This document shows positions 34,324-42,275 of a DNA stretch of 64,000 bases, piece after piece. The notes below the pieces were generated by a model. It saw only the letters and a program-made list of their open reading frames with translations. It did no database searches and was not told the DNA's origin. Made by a program: the position numbers and the translations under genes. The stretch is from Blastocatellia bacterium (GTDB lineage Bacteria > Acidobacteriota > Blastocatellia > HR10): positions 62,001 through 126,000 of the forward strand of contig JANWYV010000006.1 in assembly GCA_025055075.1 (NCBI GenBank). Reading direction: 5' to 3'. The number at the start of each line of letters is the position of its first letter. The stretch's first letter is position 1.

Positions 34324-36402
34324 CTATTGGCGTTCCCGCAGCTTCACCCATCCTTTGGCCACCAGCTCGTTGACGAATACTTCGATGTCCGTCAGCGCCA
34401 CGTTCTCGAATTCGGCGGATGCCGCCCAATAGATGTGAGCGAGACTGCGCTCTCCATCAATCAAATTCTTGACGAGAGTCGAGAGCCCAAGCCCCAGTCG
34501 TGGAGAAGTGTACTCGAGCCACGCGCGGAATTCCGGCCCCAGTGAGAGCGTGCGCATGGGGATGAACTGATGAAGGCGCCGCTCTTCGGCCTCCGGCTCC
34601 AACTCCTGCGGCGCGACGCCAAGCGTTCGACATGTGCGCTCATACTGCTCGGTCAAGAGCTGAACGGCGGCTTCTTGAAGGACGAAGAGATTCCACGTGA
34701 AGCCGGACTCGTATTTGAGCGTGGCGACAGGATCAGAGGCTCCTTCAGCGAGCGCGAGCTTCGCGAGCGAGGCGAGGATACGACTCTCGCGCTCGTACGC
34801 CTGTTGCACGATGTGATACGCGCGTTTGAAGCGCGCGTGGACGTCCTCGCGAGTGCCCTCAGCGATCCATTGCAGCGCTCGCGCTTCGGCCTCTCCAAGG
34901 CGTTCCGCTCCTCCCGCGCGCACTTCAGCCAAGAGCTTCGGTAAATCACGTGCCGTCGCATTGGCGAGGAAAAGACCACACGCCGCGCCCAGGAACACCA
35001 TTCGCTTGAGCGCCGTGGGATCCAGATGTTCAACCCGATCCTCGCTCGTGTGGATGTATCGGAGCGAAGGCGCGGCCAGGCTGATCGAAGGGACGCCGAT
35101 GCCGCTCGTCTCGAAGACGAGATGGTCCGACAGCGGCGCGTAGGGCCAGAATTGCAACGCGAAGGGATCGCGCGTCCCCGTCGGCGCCACGAAAAGCGGC
35201 GAAGGCGCGCGCCCAACAGGAGCCAGATCTGACGCCAAGCGCGCGATCGCGCGGATGATATCGTCGGCGAACGTCCCCATCCAGCTCGGCTGTCGAATCG
35301 CGATGAAATCCGTGCGTCCGTGCCGATCTCCGCCCGCTTGGTCAATGTTGACGTTCACCAACAGGCGGGAGGCTTCCTCGGGATTTGCGAAGAAGTAGCG
35401 ATATGTGCTCTCGATCTCCGTCACCCACCAGAAGCGCATCGTTCGCAGAGGCGGTGGGATCTTCCCCTGGCGGATGAGTGTCAGAAGGACGCGCGCGATC
35501 TCTAAGAGGGCAGCGCTTCCGGAGGCATTGTCGTTCGCTCCCGGTGGCGGATGATCGAGATGAGCCGTGAAGACGATATCTTGATCGCGAACGCGCGTGC
35601 CGGGGATTTCGGCGACGACCATCTTCATCTGTCCCGGCCATCGCATATCCACGCGCAGACGGACGCGGGCACGAAGTCGTTCCCCCTGCGCTAACCGTTG
35701 CGCGAGCGCTCGACCGCGAGTCGGCGAGAGCATGAAGGCGAATCCGGGAGTTCCCTGCTTCGCGCGTTCTGGAGAGAGATATCCCCAGGCCACAGCTTCT
35801 TCGGACGCGGCGATGCCGAAGAATGCGCTCTGCGCGTAGGAGATGATCCCCACTGCTCCGCGTTCGACGATCGCCAGTGGTTCGACCTGATGCGGCGGGC
35901 CGCTCGCCAGCACGATCTTCCCTCGCACGTCCACGCCGCGATAATCGGCCGCATTCGTCCCTCCGCCGACGGCGACGATCTCGGCTTCCACCTCAGCATC
36001 GCGGCTGTATTGAGCGACGGAGAGCGGAAGCTCGGCCGCATCAGCGAGCTTGACCGGTTCCGGATCAAGCACCCAGAGTTCACCGCGCCGCACGTCCCAG
36101 GAGGGGACATCGGCAGGAAAGCTGAGAATGCGCACGCCGGCCAATCCCACAGCGCGCGCGCGTTCGGCCACGATCTCAGCGGCGCGAGCGAATCCTTGAG
36201 AAGCCGGATATCGGGCGAGGGCCGCCAGTTCCGCCGTGATCGCTAGGACGCGCTCGCCCGAGGCTTCGGCGAGAAGTTGCGAGACGAGGTCCGAGGGCAA
36301 CAATGACGCTGGTAGAGCGACCGCCGAAGGATTCGCGAGGCTCGCGAAGACGAGGATGCTCAGGAAAAGATGCGCTCGACGCCGCGACCGAGTGAACCTC
36401 AT
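34324..36402 (-). CDS. Exported M28 (aminopeptidase-type) metallopeptidase with PA domain
   Basis: A 692-residue zinc peptidase. A signal peptide (about 9-30) precedes a protease-associated domain (about 120-235). The M28 domain has H-L-D-H ... N-D-N-A-S-G-S for the first zinc, a T-E-I-E-S-T-Y segment with the Glu residues, V-N-I-D-Q-A-G-G-D, and a final zinc His in Y-I-H-T-S-E-D. Roughly 200 residues follow the catalytic domain. They are helical, with a close resembling a winged helix (D-I-E-V-F-V-N-E-L-V-A-K-G-W-V), and are not usual for family members. ATGA coupling joins it to the isocitrate dehydrogenase gene. Confidence 0.87.
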   Translation of the reverse strand: MRFTRSRRRAHLFLSILVFASLANPSAVALPASLLPSDLVSQLLAEASGERVLAITAELAALARYPASQGFARAAEIVAERARAVGLAGVRILSFPADVPSWDVRRGELWVLDPEPVKLADAAELPLSVAQYSRDAEVEAEIVAVGGGTNAADYRGVDVRGKIVLASGPPHQVEPLAIVERGAVGIISYAQSAFFGIAASEEAVAWGYLSPERAKQGTPGFAFMLSPTRGRALAQRLAQGERLRARVRLRVDMRWPGQMKMVVAEIPGTRVRDQDIVFTAHLDHPPPGANDNASGSAALLEIARVLLTLIRQGKIPPPLRTMRFWWVTEIESTYRYFFANPEEASRLLVNVNIDQAGGDRHGRTDFIAIRQPSWMGTFADDIIRAIARLASDLAPVGRAPSPLFVAPTGTRDPFALQFWPYAPLSDHLVFETSGIGVPSISLAAPSLRYIHTSEDRVEHLDPTALKRMVFLGAACGLFLANATARDLPKLLAEVRAGGAERLGEAEARALQWIAEGTREDVHARFKRAYHIVQQAYERESRILASLAKLALAEGASDPVATLKYESGFTWNLFVLQEAAVQLLTEQYERTCRTLGVAPQELEPEAEERRLHQFIPMRTLSLGPEFRAWLEYTSPRLGLGLSTLVKNLIDGERSLAHIYWAASAEFENVALTDIEVFVNELVAKGWVKLRERQ

Positions 36403-37403
36403 GCCTCCAGCTCCGCCAAAATCGCCTCAGTGAATTCCGTCGTCGTCGCCGTCCCTCCTAAATCGCGGGTGCGAATCTGCCGCTCGGCGAGCACCCGGCA
36501 CAGAGCTGCGTAAATTCGATCGGCTGCTTCCGCCTCCCCGATGTGGCGCAGCATCATCAAAGCCGACAGGAGCATCGCCGTCGGATTAGCCAGATTCTTC
36601 CCGGCGATGTCCGGTGCGCTCCCATGCACGGCCTCGAAGACGGCAATCGTATCTCCGAGATTCGCTCCCCCAACAACCCCCAATCCACCGACGAGCCCGG
36701 CTGCGAGGTCGGAGATGATGTCCCCGTAGAGGTTCTCCAAAAGCAGGACGTCAAACTGCTGCGGATTCATCACCAGCTGCATGCAAGCGTTGTCCACGAT
36801 CTTCTCCTCGATCTCGATCTCGGGATAGTCGCGCGCGACGCGCCGAAAGCAGTCCAAGAAGAGCCCATCCGAGAGCTTCATGATGTTGGCCTTATGCACG
36901 GCTGTCACCTTCCGTCTCCGCTCTCGGCGCGCGTACTCGAAGGCGAAGCGCGCGATGCGCGTCGAGGCGCGCTCGGTGATGATCTTGAGCGATTCGACGA
37001 CGCCCGGCACGACGATGTGTTCCAATCCCGAGTAGAGGTCCTCCGTGTTCTCGCGCACGACGACGAGGTCCACGGAGCCGAAGCGTGTGGGGATGCCGGG
37101 AAGGTTGCGCACCGGACGGAGATTGGCGTACAGGTCCAATTCCTTTCGCAAGCGCACGTTGACGCTCGGAAAGCCTTCGCCGATGGGCGTCGTGATCGGC
37201 CCTTTGAGAGCCACGCGGTTGCGCTCGATGGATTCCAAGACCGCGAAGGGGAGGGGATCGCCGTAGCGATTGAGAGCTTGCATCCCCGCGACGTGCTCTT
37301 CCCACTGGATGGGGACGCGGGCTGCCGCAAGGATTCGCACGACGGCCGCGGAAACTTCTGGCCCAATGCCATCTCCCGGAATCAGCGTGATCGTATAGCC
37401 CAT
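36399..37403 (-). CDS. NAD-dependent isocitrate dehydrogenase-type enzyme
   Basis: A 334-residue beta-decarboxylating dehydrogenase. The nucleotide-side opening is I-P-G-D-G-I-G-P-E-V. The substrate loop V-R-E-N-T-E-D-L-Y-S-G-L-E-H is of the isocitrate type rather than that of isopropylmalate dehydrogenase (V-R-E-L-T-G-G-I). The catalytic Lys lies in T-A-V-H-K-A-N-I-M-K, and metal-binding Asp residues lie in L-Y-G-D-I-I-S-D. F-E-A-V-H-G-S-A-P-D-I-A-G-K suggests NAD use. It would make 2-oxoglutarate in the citric acid cycle. A homoisocitrate or tartrate enzyme is a less likely alternative. Confidence 0.88.
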   Translation of the reverse strand: MGYTITLIPGDGIGPEVSAAVVRILAAARVPIQWEEHVAGMQALNRYGDPLPFAVLESIERNRVALKGPITTPIGEGFPSVNVRLRKELDLYANLRPVRNLPGIPTRFGSVDLVVVRENTEDLYSGLEHIVVPGVVESLKIITERASTRIARFAFEYARRERRRKVTAVHKANIMKLSDGLFLDCFRRVARDYPEIEIEEKIVDNACMQLVMNPQQFDVLLLENLYGDIISDLAAGLVGGLGVVGGANLGDTIAVFEAVHGSAPDIAGKNLANPTAMLLSALMMLRHIGEAEAADRIYAALCRVLAERQIRTRDLGGTATTTEFTEAILAELEA

Positions 37404-37427
37404 CGTCTCATCCCTCGTCCGTGCGCT

Positions 37428-38819
37428 TCAGCGATTTTTCGTCTCATTGCGCGGAACCTCGATCACGCGACCATCTTTGATGACGAGGACGACGTTACGC
37501 AGCGCGTCCAGATCGAGCAATGGATCGCCATCCACGACGATCAAATCCGCTAGTTTGCCGGGCTCGATTGTCCCCAGCTCTTTCTCCCGACCCAGGGCTT
37601 CCGCTCCCATCCGCGTCGCCATCTGAATGACCTCGATCGGAGGGATTCCCATGCTCGCATAAAGCGCCAGTTCTTTGTAGAACCGACCGTGCGGGACGAG
37701 ATCCGATCCCGTGTCGGGCCCGAGCGCGATCTTCACTCCCAGCAAGCGCGCGCGCGTGAGGGTGCGGAAGGTCTCTCGCAACGTGCGCTTCGGATCGTAG
37801 CCCCGTGCCCGCCATTCGAGCACATTGCGTCGCCAAAGGGTCGCTCGTTGACCGAGCGCTTGAAGGATCTCCGCCGGAAGCCGATTTTGTAGCGGCGGCT
37901 CGATCAGGTCTTCCTCGGTCTTCTCCACTGGGTCTATGCGCTGCGCCTGAATCTGATAGAGCGTCGGCACGAGGATGATGTTACGACGCACCATCTCCAG
38001 CAAGAGCCGGTCGTCGTACGCGCGCAGAGGGGCCATGTGCTCGATCGTGTCCACGCCGGCCATCACGGCCAAGCGCACCGCCTCATCATACGGGACGTCT
38101 ATATGGGCGGCGACCTTCAATCCCGCGCGACGCGCTTCGCTGACGATCGCCGAGAGTTCCTCGAGCGTGGGAAGCGGACGCTGGCGCGTCAGGCGGACCT
38201 TCACGAAATCAATGCCCTTGGCGATTTGCTCCCGGACTTTCCGGCGGGCGTCTTTCGCCCCATCGTATTCGAGGAAGAGAGGAGATGGGGGATGCGTCGG
38301 ATCTCGCTTGACAAGCTGCGGCCCAGAAGCGAAGAGCCGCGGCCCTTCGGCTTCGATCTGCTCCCGCAGCTTGAGGACGAGTTCGCTCGATCCGCAATCG
38401 CGCAGGCTCGTCACCCCGGAGAGGAGATCGAGCCGAGCGTTTTGAAGGATCACGTGCCGAAGCTTCTCCGCCGTATCCGTGAACTCGGCGTCTCGCTCGC
38501 CAAGCCCGAGCCCTTCCAGATGCGCATGCGCGTCAATGAGTCCGGGGAGGATGAATTTCCCTTGCGCGTCAATCACATTCACGCCGGTGGGGATGCGCAT
38601 GCGCCCCAGCCGTCCCACGGCCTTGATCCTGTTGCCGGCGATGAGAATGACGGGATTCTCAAACGGCAGGGGAGTATTGCCATCAATGAGCCATCCTCCG
38701 ACGAGCGCCAGCGTGATCTCAGCGTCCGCCTCGTCGCGAGCGCGAGGGCGTTCCGGCACCCAGAGACCGCCGAGCACAAGAAGCATCATGGTGAGGAGGA
38801 GTCGTGTGCGCATGCTCAT
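37428..38819 (-). CDS. Exported amidohydrolase-family protein
   Basis: A 463-residue metal-dependent hydrolase of the imidazolonepropionase/prolidase-like branch. After a signal peptide, the composite beta sandwich frames a TIM barrel. Metal motifs are D-A-H-A-H-L-E-G, a bridging Lys candidate in G-I-D-F-V-K-V-R-L, His in V-A-A-H-I-D and T-I-E-H-M, and the final Asp in G-P-D-T-G-S-D. Secreted relatives cleave X-Pro or X-Lys/Arg dipeptides, which would fit the peptidases nearby, but the substrate is unproven. ATG 38819 is chosen because it overlaps the preceding gene's TGA (ATGA). Confidence 0.87.
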   Translation of the reverse strand: MSMRTRLLLTMMLLVLGGLWVPERPRARDEADAEITLALVGGWLIDGNTPLPFENPVILIAGNRIKAVGRLGRMRIPTGVNVIDAQGKFILPGLIDAHAHLEGLGLGERDAEFTDTAEKLRHVILQNARLDLLSGVTSLRDCGSSELVLKLREQIEAEGPRLFASGPQLVKRDPTHPPSPLFLEYDGAKDARRKVREQIAKGIDFVKVRLTRQRPLPTLEELSAIVSEARRAGLKVAAHIDVPYDEAVRLAVMAGVDTIEHMAPLRAYDDRLLLEMVRRNIILVPTLYQIQAQRIDPVEKTEEDLIEPPLQNRLPAEILQALGQRATLWRRNVLEWRARGYDPKRTLRETFRTLTRARLLGVKIALGPDTGSDLVPHGRFYKELALYASMGIPPIEVIQMATRMGAEALGREKELGTIEPGKLADLIVVDGDPLLDLDALRNVVLVIKDGRVIEVPRNETKNR

Positions 38820-39280
38820 CGTTCTGGCCAGGGGATCGTCATCTCCGTCGTGCGAGCCACAAGATCTGCGCTTTCCATCGTCCGGAGAGCATCCTCGTAT
38901 TCTTCCGTGAGGGCGAAATCGAGGTCTCCGGAGAAAGACGGTTCGCACGCCTTCCGAGGTCTTTTCGAAATGGCCGCCAGCTCTTTGGCGGGCGCGCGGA
39001 CGGATTCGCGGGGCTTCAGAAGGAGCTCACCCACGTCATGTCGTCGCACGAGCCCAATGCTCACCTGTCGCCGCGTGCCTTTCAACGTTAACGCCACAAG
39101 TTCTTGGACCTCGCTGCCGACGTCTTTGGTGCCCCTCATGAAGATCCCACGCGCCCGCTGCTTTGGAGCTCCTTCGAGAAAATACGGAAGAAGCACCTCG
39201 AAGGGCGCGCGCGTAGAAGGTCGCACGATGTTCGTTTCCGACATCGCGCGACGCTCAAGCTCTATTTTCCCCTCGCGCAT
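38816..39280 (-). CDS. Hypothetical protein
   Basis: A 154-residue cytoplasmic protein without a recognised domain. Residues about 25-95 look beta-rich (A-R-G-I-F-M-R-G-T-K-D-V-G-S-E-V-Q-E-L-V-A-L-T-L-K-G and Q-V-S-I-G-L-V-R-R-H-D-V-G-E-L-L-L-K). This is faintly like small ligand-binding domains such as PilZ, but the PilZ Arg motifs are missing. The C-terminal part is acidic. The start could be ATG 39280 or 39244; a -10 element ends only nine bases before 39280. It is coupled by ATGA to the amidohydrolase gene and heads the minus-strand cluster. Confidence 0.6.
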   Translation of the reverse strand: MREGKIELERRAMSETNIVRPSTRAPFEVLLPYFLEGAPKQRARGIFMRGTKDVGSEVQELVALTLKGTRRQVSIGLVRRHDVGELLLKPRESVRAPAKELAAISKRPRKACEPSFSGDLDFALTEEYEDALRTMESADLVARTTEMTIPWPER

Positions 39281-39289
39281 GGTATCGCT

Positions 39290-39319
39290 ATTGTACAGCA
39301 GGCTTTGCTAAAATAACCA
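39290..39319 (-). promoter_or_regulatory. Promoter for the minus-strand cluster
   Basis: On the minus strand, TACAAT (39295-39290) with a weak TGGTTA 18 bases upstream (39319-39314). It overlaps the plus-strand promoter at 39306-39314. Nine bases separate the -10 from ATG 39280. Confidence 0.5.
39306..39314 (+). promoter_or_regulatory. Extended -10 promoter for the aldo/keto reductase gene
   Basis: TGC-TAAAAT (hexamer 39309-39314, five of six consensus bases) with only a weak TCGCTA 18 bases upstream. A ribosome site (GAGGAGAG) lies just before ATG 39347. Confidence 0.6.
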
Positions 39320-39346
39320 GTCCTTTCGACGAAGAGGAGAGAACGA

Positions 39347-40471
39347 ATGGCGCGACGAGCGACACGAGAGGGAACTGAACGATTCCGCGCTCGATTTGCG
39401 GAAGCGCAAGCTGCGGGGCATTTCCGCGAGGCCTTTGGGCTTTGGATCTCCTCGATCGGCATCGGCACGTATCTTGGCGCATCGGATGCGGAGACCGATC
39501 GCGCCTATGGGGAGGCCATTGCGTGGGCTCTTCAGCGGGGCAGCAACGTCATTGACACGGCGATCAACTACCGCTGTCAACGCAGCGAACGAGTCATTGG
39601 CGAGGTGCTCGCGCGACTAGTCGCGGCCGGGACGATCGCGCGCGATGAGGTCCTCGTGGCGACCAAAGGAGGGTACATCCCCTTTGACGGACATCCTCCG
39701 CGAACGCGCGCGGAGTGGCAGCGTTACTTGGAGGAGACCTTCTTCCGGCCCGGCATCCTTCGACCGGAGGACGTCGTCGGCGGCATTCACAGTCTCGCGC
39801 CGCGCTACTTGGAGCATCAATTGGAGACGAGCTTGCGGAATCTGCGCTTGGAGACCGTGGACGTCTACTATCTGCACAATCCGGAGCAGCAATTGGAGGA
39901 GATCTCCCGCGAAGAATTTCGCCGGCGCATGCGCGCAGCGTTCGCGTGGCTGGAGGAGAAGGTGGCTGAGGGGAAGATCGGCGTCTACGGGACGGCGACG
40001 TGGGAGGGGTATCGCGTCCCACCGGACGAGCGGGTTCATTTGTCGTTGGCCGAGCTGGTCGCGCTCGCGAAAGAAGTGGGTGGGACGGACCACCATTTTC
40101 GCGTCATCCAACTTCCGTATAACCTTCTCATGCCAGAGGCGAGTCTGCTGCGCACGCAAACGCTCGGAGGGTGGCAAGTCTCCGTCCTAGAGGCCGCGGA
40201 GCATTTGGGGATCGTTGTCATGGCGAGCGCGCCGCTTTTACAAGGGCGACTCGCAGCGCAGTGGCCGGTGGCCAGAGCGGATGCCCTCAAGGGCTTGACC
40301 GCGGCGCAGCGAGCGCTGCAGATCGTTCGCTCGACGCCAGGGATCACGGTCGCGCTCGTCGGAATGAGTCGTCGCGCTCACGTCGAGGAGAATTTGCGCC
40401 TGGCGGATATCCGACCGCTCTCGCGGGAGGAATGGCGTCAGATACTGTTCATCCAGCATGGGGTCGGCTGA
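39347..40471 (+). CDS. Aldo/keto reductase family oxidoreductase
   Basis: A 374-residue NAD(P)H-dependent TIM-barrel reductase. The tetrad is readable: Asp and Tyr in V-I-D-T-A-I-N-Y-R, Lys in V-L-V-A-T-K-G-G-Y, and His in Y-Y-L-H-N-P-E. The N-terminal L-W-I-S-S-I-G-I-G-T-Y-L-G is the usual first strand. C-terminal V-A-L-V-G-M-S and V-E-E-N-L-R-L bind the cofactor phosphate region. Substrate unknown. It has its own promoter and ends 31 bases before the zinc transporter gene. Confidence 0.9.
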   Translation: MARRATREGTERFRARFAEAQAAGHFREAFGLWISSIGIGTYLGASDAETDRAYGEAIAWALQRGSNVIDTAINYRCQRSERVIGEVLARLVAAGTIARDEVLVATKGGYIPFDGHPPRTRAEWQRYLEETFFRPGILRPEDVVGGIHSLAPRYLEHQLETSLRNLRLETVDVYYLHNPEQQLEEISREEFRRRMRAAFAWLEEKVAEGKIGVYGTATWEGYRVPPDERVHLSLAELVALAKEVGGTDHHFRVIQLPYNLLMPEASLLRTQTLGGWQVSVLEAAEHLGIVVMASAPLLQGRLAAQWPVARADALKGLTAAQRALQIVRSTPGITVALVGMSRRAHVEENLRLADIRPLSREEWRQILFIQHGVG

Positions 40472-40502
40472 CATTTGAGCATTTTTGGCGTGGAGGGGGA
40501 GC

Positions 40503-41378
40503 GTGCTTCCGAAGCGAGAAGGCGCGCGGCCATTGTTTCACGTCTTCCTCCTGACGAGCGGTTACATGATCGTCGAAGCCGTCGGGGGATGGCTGACCAA
40601 TAGTCTCGCGCTTTTGGCCGATGCTGGGCATATGCTCACGGATGTCGCGGCCTTGGCCTTGGCCCTGGGTGCGATGTGGATGTGCGAGCGGAGCGCGCCA
40701 CCGGAGAAGACCTACGGCTATTATCGGCTCGAGATCCTCGCCGCGTTGCTGAACGCTGTCATCTTGATCATCATCTCGTTGGCCATCTTCTATGAGGCCT
40801 ACGAGCGTCTCCAACAACCACCGTATGTGCGGGGAGCGGAGATGATGCTGATCGCGCTCGGTGGGCTCGTCGTCAATGGAATTGGCGCCGCGCTCTTGCA
40901 TCGGGCGCGCCACCAGAGTTTGAACGTGCGGGGGGCCTTCCTGCACGTCGTGAGCGATGGGATGGGATCGATCGGCGCATTGTTGGCTGGAGGACTCATC
41001 TGGGCGAAGGGATGGTATCTCGCCGATCCCGCCATCAGTCTCTTGACGGGCGGATTGATCATCGTCTGCGCGTGGCGATTGCTCAAAGAGGCGGTCAATA
41101 TCTTGATGGAAGCGACGCCCGCGCACATTGATATCGCGGGCGTGGAGCGCGTGATCCGCAGCGTCCCGGGGATTCAAGATGTTCACGATCTGCACGTCTG
41201 GACGATCACCTCGGGGAAGGATGCTTTGAGCGCGCACGTCATCTTAGCGGAGGATCATGCCTCACCGAAGGAAGTCCTCCAAAAGATTCGCGCGCGGCTG
41301 AAGGAGGTCTATGGGATCGAGCATGTGACGATTCAGATCGAGACGCCCGACTTCGAGGAGGAGGAGATCCATTTCTGA
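40503..41378 (+). CDS. Cation diffusion facilitator (Zn/Co/Cd efflux), ZitB-like
   Basis: A 291-residue inner-membrane proton/metal antiporter with six helices and a cytoplasmic C-terminal ferredoxin-like domain (about 200-290). The metal site in helix 2 is H-x-x-x-D (A-D-A-G-H-M-L-T-D), with the matching H-V-V-S-D in helix 5. The His/Asp set is characteristic of zinc-transporting members. The C-terminal V-H-D-L-H-V-W motif is also typical. GTG 40503 is chosen because GGAGGGGGAG precedes it and upstream codons add nothing. It ends ten bases before the tmRNA promoter. Confidence 0.9.
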   Translation: MLPKREGARPLFHVFLLTSGYMIVEAVGGWLTNSLALLADAGHMLTDVAALALALGAMWMCERSAPPEKTYGYYRLEILAALLNAVILIIISLAIFYEAYERLQQPPYVRGAEMMLIALGGLVVNGIGAALLHRARHQSLNVRGAFLHVVSDGMGSIGALLAGGLIWAKGWYLADPAISLLTGGLIIVCAWRLLKEAVNILMEATPAHIDIAGVERVIRSVPGIQDVHDLHVWTITSGKDALSAHVILAEDHASPKEVLQKIRARLKEVYGIEHVTIQIETPDFEEEEIHF

Positions 41379-41388
41379 GCGAGATGCA

Positions 41389-41418
41389 TTGACCGCTTTC
41401 CGCGATCGGTGATACAAT
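41389..41418 (+). promoter_or_regulatory. tmRNA promoter
   Basis: TTGACC (41389-41394), 18-base spacer, TGA-TACAAT (hexamer 41413-41418). Transcription would begin near 41425, six bases before the mature tmRNA 5' end, which RNase P would generate. Confidence 0.8.
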
Positions 41419-41430
41419 CGCTTGTGGTTT

Positions 41431-41788
41431 GGGGGTGACATGGGTTCGACGGGGGTCAAGAGGCGACGGGGTGCATGCCGGGTACCGTGCCGGCCCGAAA
41501 GAGGCACGGAAAAAAATAACTGCCAACGTGCAGTACGCTCAGGCCGCGTGAAGACGGCCTCGCTCCTCCTCGCCTCGCCCGCGGGTGAGGGAAGGGGCGT
41601 CGACCCAGACGGGCTCGGTCAGGGTGATTGATCGGCGCGCCCTGGCGACATCGAGCAGCCGATCTAGTTGCGCGAGGCGCGCGTCGCCTCGCCTCCTCGC
41701 GCGACGAATCGTCGAGAGGCGACTAAGCATGTAGAACCTCGCGCCGGAAGGCCCTCGGACAGCGGTTCGATTCCGCTCACCTCCACCA
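41431..41788 (+). ncRNA. ssrA: Transfer-messenger RNA (tmRNA, SsrA)
   Basis: The 5' end GGGGGTGACATGGGTTCGAC and the 3' end CGGTTCGATTCCG followed by CACCTCCACCA are diagnostic. GGGGGTG pairs with CACCTCC to form the seven-pair acceptor stem with one G-U, and the terminal CCA is encoded. The tag frame begins at GCC (41522) after an A-rich stretch and reads A-N-V-Q-Y-A-Q-A-A, stop TGA. With the alanine carried by the RNA the tag is ten residues and ends A-A, as needed for ClpXP-type recognition. The RNA is a standard one-piece type of about 358 bases and rescues stalled ribosomes with SmpB. Confidence 0.95.
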
Positions 41789-41813
41789 TTTTTCATGTCT
41801 TGAATCGGCGATC

Positions 41814-42269
41814 ATGTTTGACGAGCTTTTCTTCTCATCGTTCAAGAGTGCGGAGGAACGAGCCTCCAAGTTGGAGCGATTGGCCGAGATCCAAGATGAG
41901 CTGCAACGGCTCATTGATGTGCGACGACGCCTGATGGAGCGACTCGCGCGCATGCGGAGCGAGCTGGAGGGACATCGTCGGGAGAGTCTCGACATCCGCA
42001 TGCGAACCATGGATTTGGTGAATCGCATCCGGCGACGACTCCAGGAATCCCCTGGCAGCTCCATCACTCCGGAAGAGGAGCGTATGCTCGCTGAGCTCGA
42101 AGCCTGGCAGCAGCGCTTGGAGCGGGACATCTCCGATCTCGAACACCGCGTGAAGGTCGCCGCCTTCGAGGCCGAGAGCCTGGAGGTCACATTGAACGAA
42201 TTGCGCGAGCAGGCCGACGCCATCGCCACTGAGCTGGAGCAGGAAGAAGGATTCTCCGAGAAGCATTGA
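41814..42269 (+). CDS. Coiled-coil protein, hypothetical
   Basis: A 151-residue, almost entirely helical protein with heptad-like repeats of Leu, Glu and Arg (for example R-A-S-K-L-E-R-L-A-E-I-Q-D-E-L-Q-R-L, and L-E-H-R-V-K-V-A-A-F). There is a break at S-P-G-S-S-I-T-P-E-E-E that would form the turn of a helical hairpin. No membrane segment or known domain is seen. It starts 26 bases after tmRNA and ends six bases before rph. No good ribosome site is seen before the ATG. Function unknown. Confidence 0.7.
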   Translation: MFDELFFSSFKSAEERASKLERLAEIQDELQRLIDVRRRLMERLARMRSELEGHRRESLDIRMRTMDLVNRIRRRLQESPGSSITPEEERMLAELEAWQQRLERDISDLEHRVKVAAFEAESLEVTLNELREQADAIATELEQEEGFSEKH

Positions 42270-42275
42270 AAACCG

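Noticed and set aside
38037-39311. 424-codon open frame on the plus strand
   Set aside because: Antisense to the amidohydrolase gene, which has complete metal-binding motifs. The composition is typical of a shadow frame.
41740-41788. Possible separate tRNA gene (T-arm sequence and CCA)
   Set aside because: The T-arm and acceptor end pair with the 5' end at 41431 as part of tmRNA; no anticodon arm is present.
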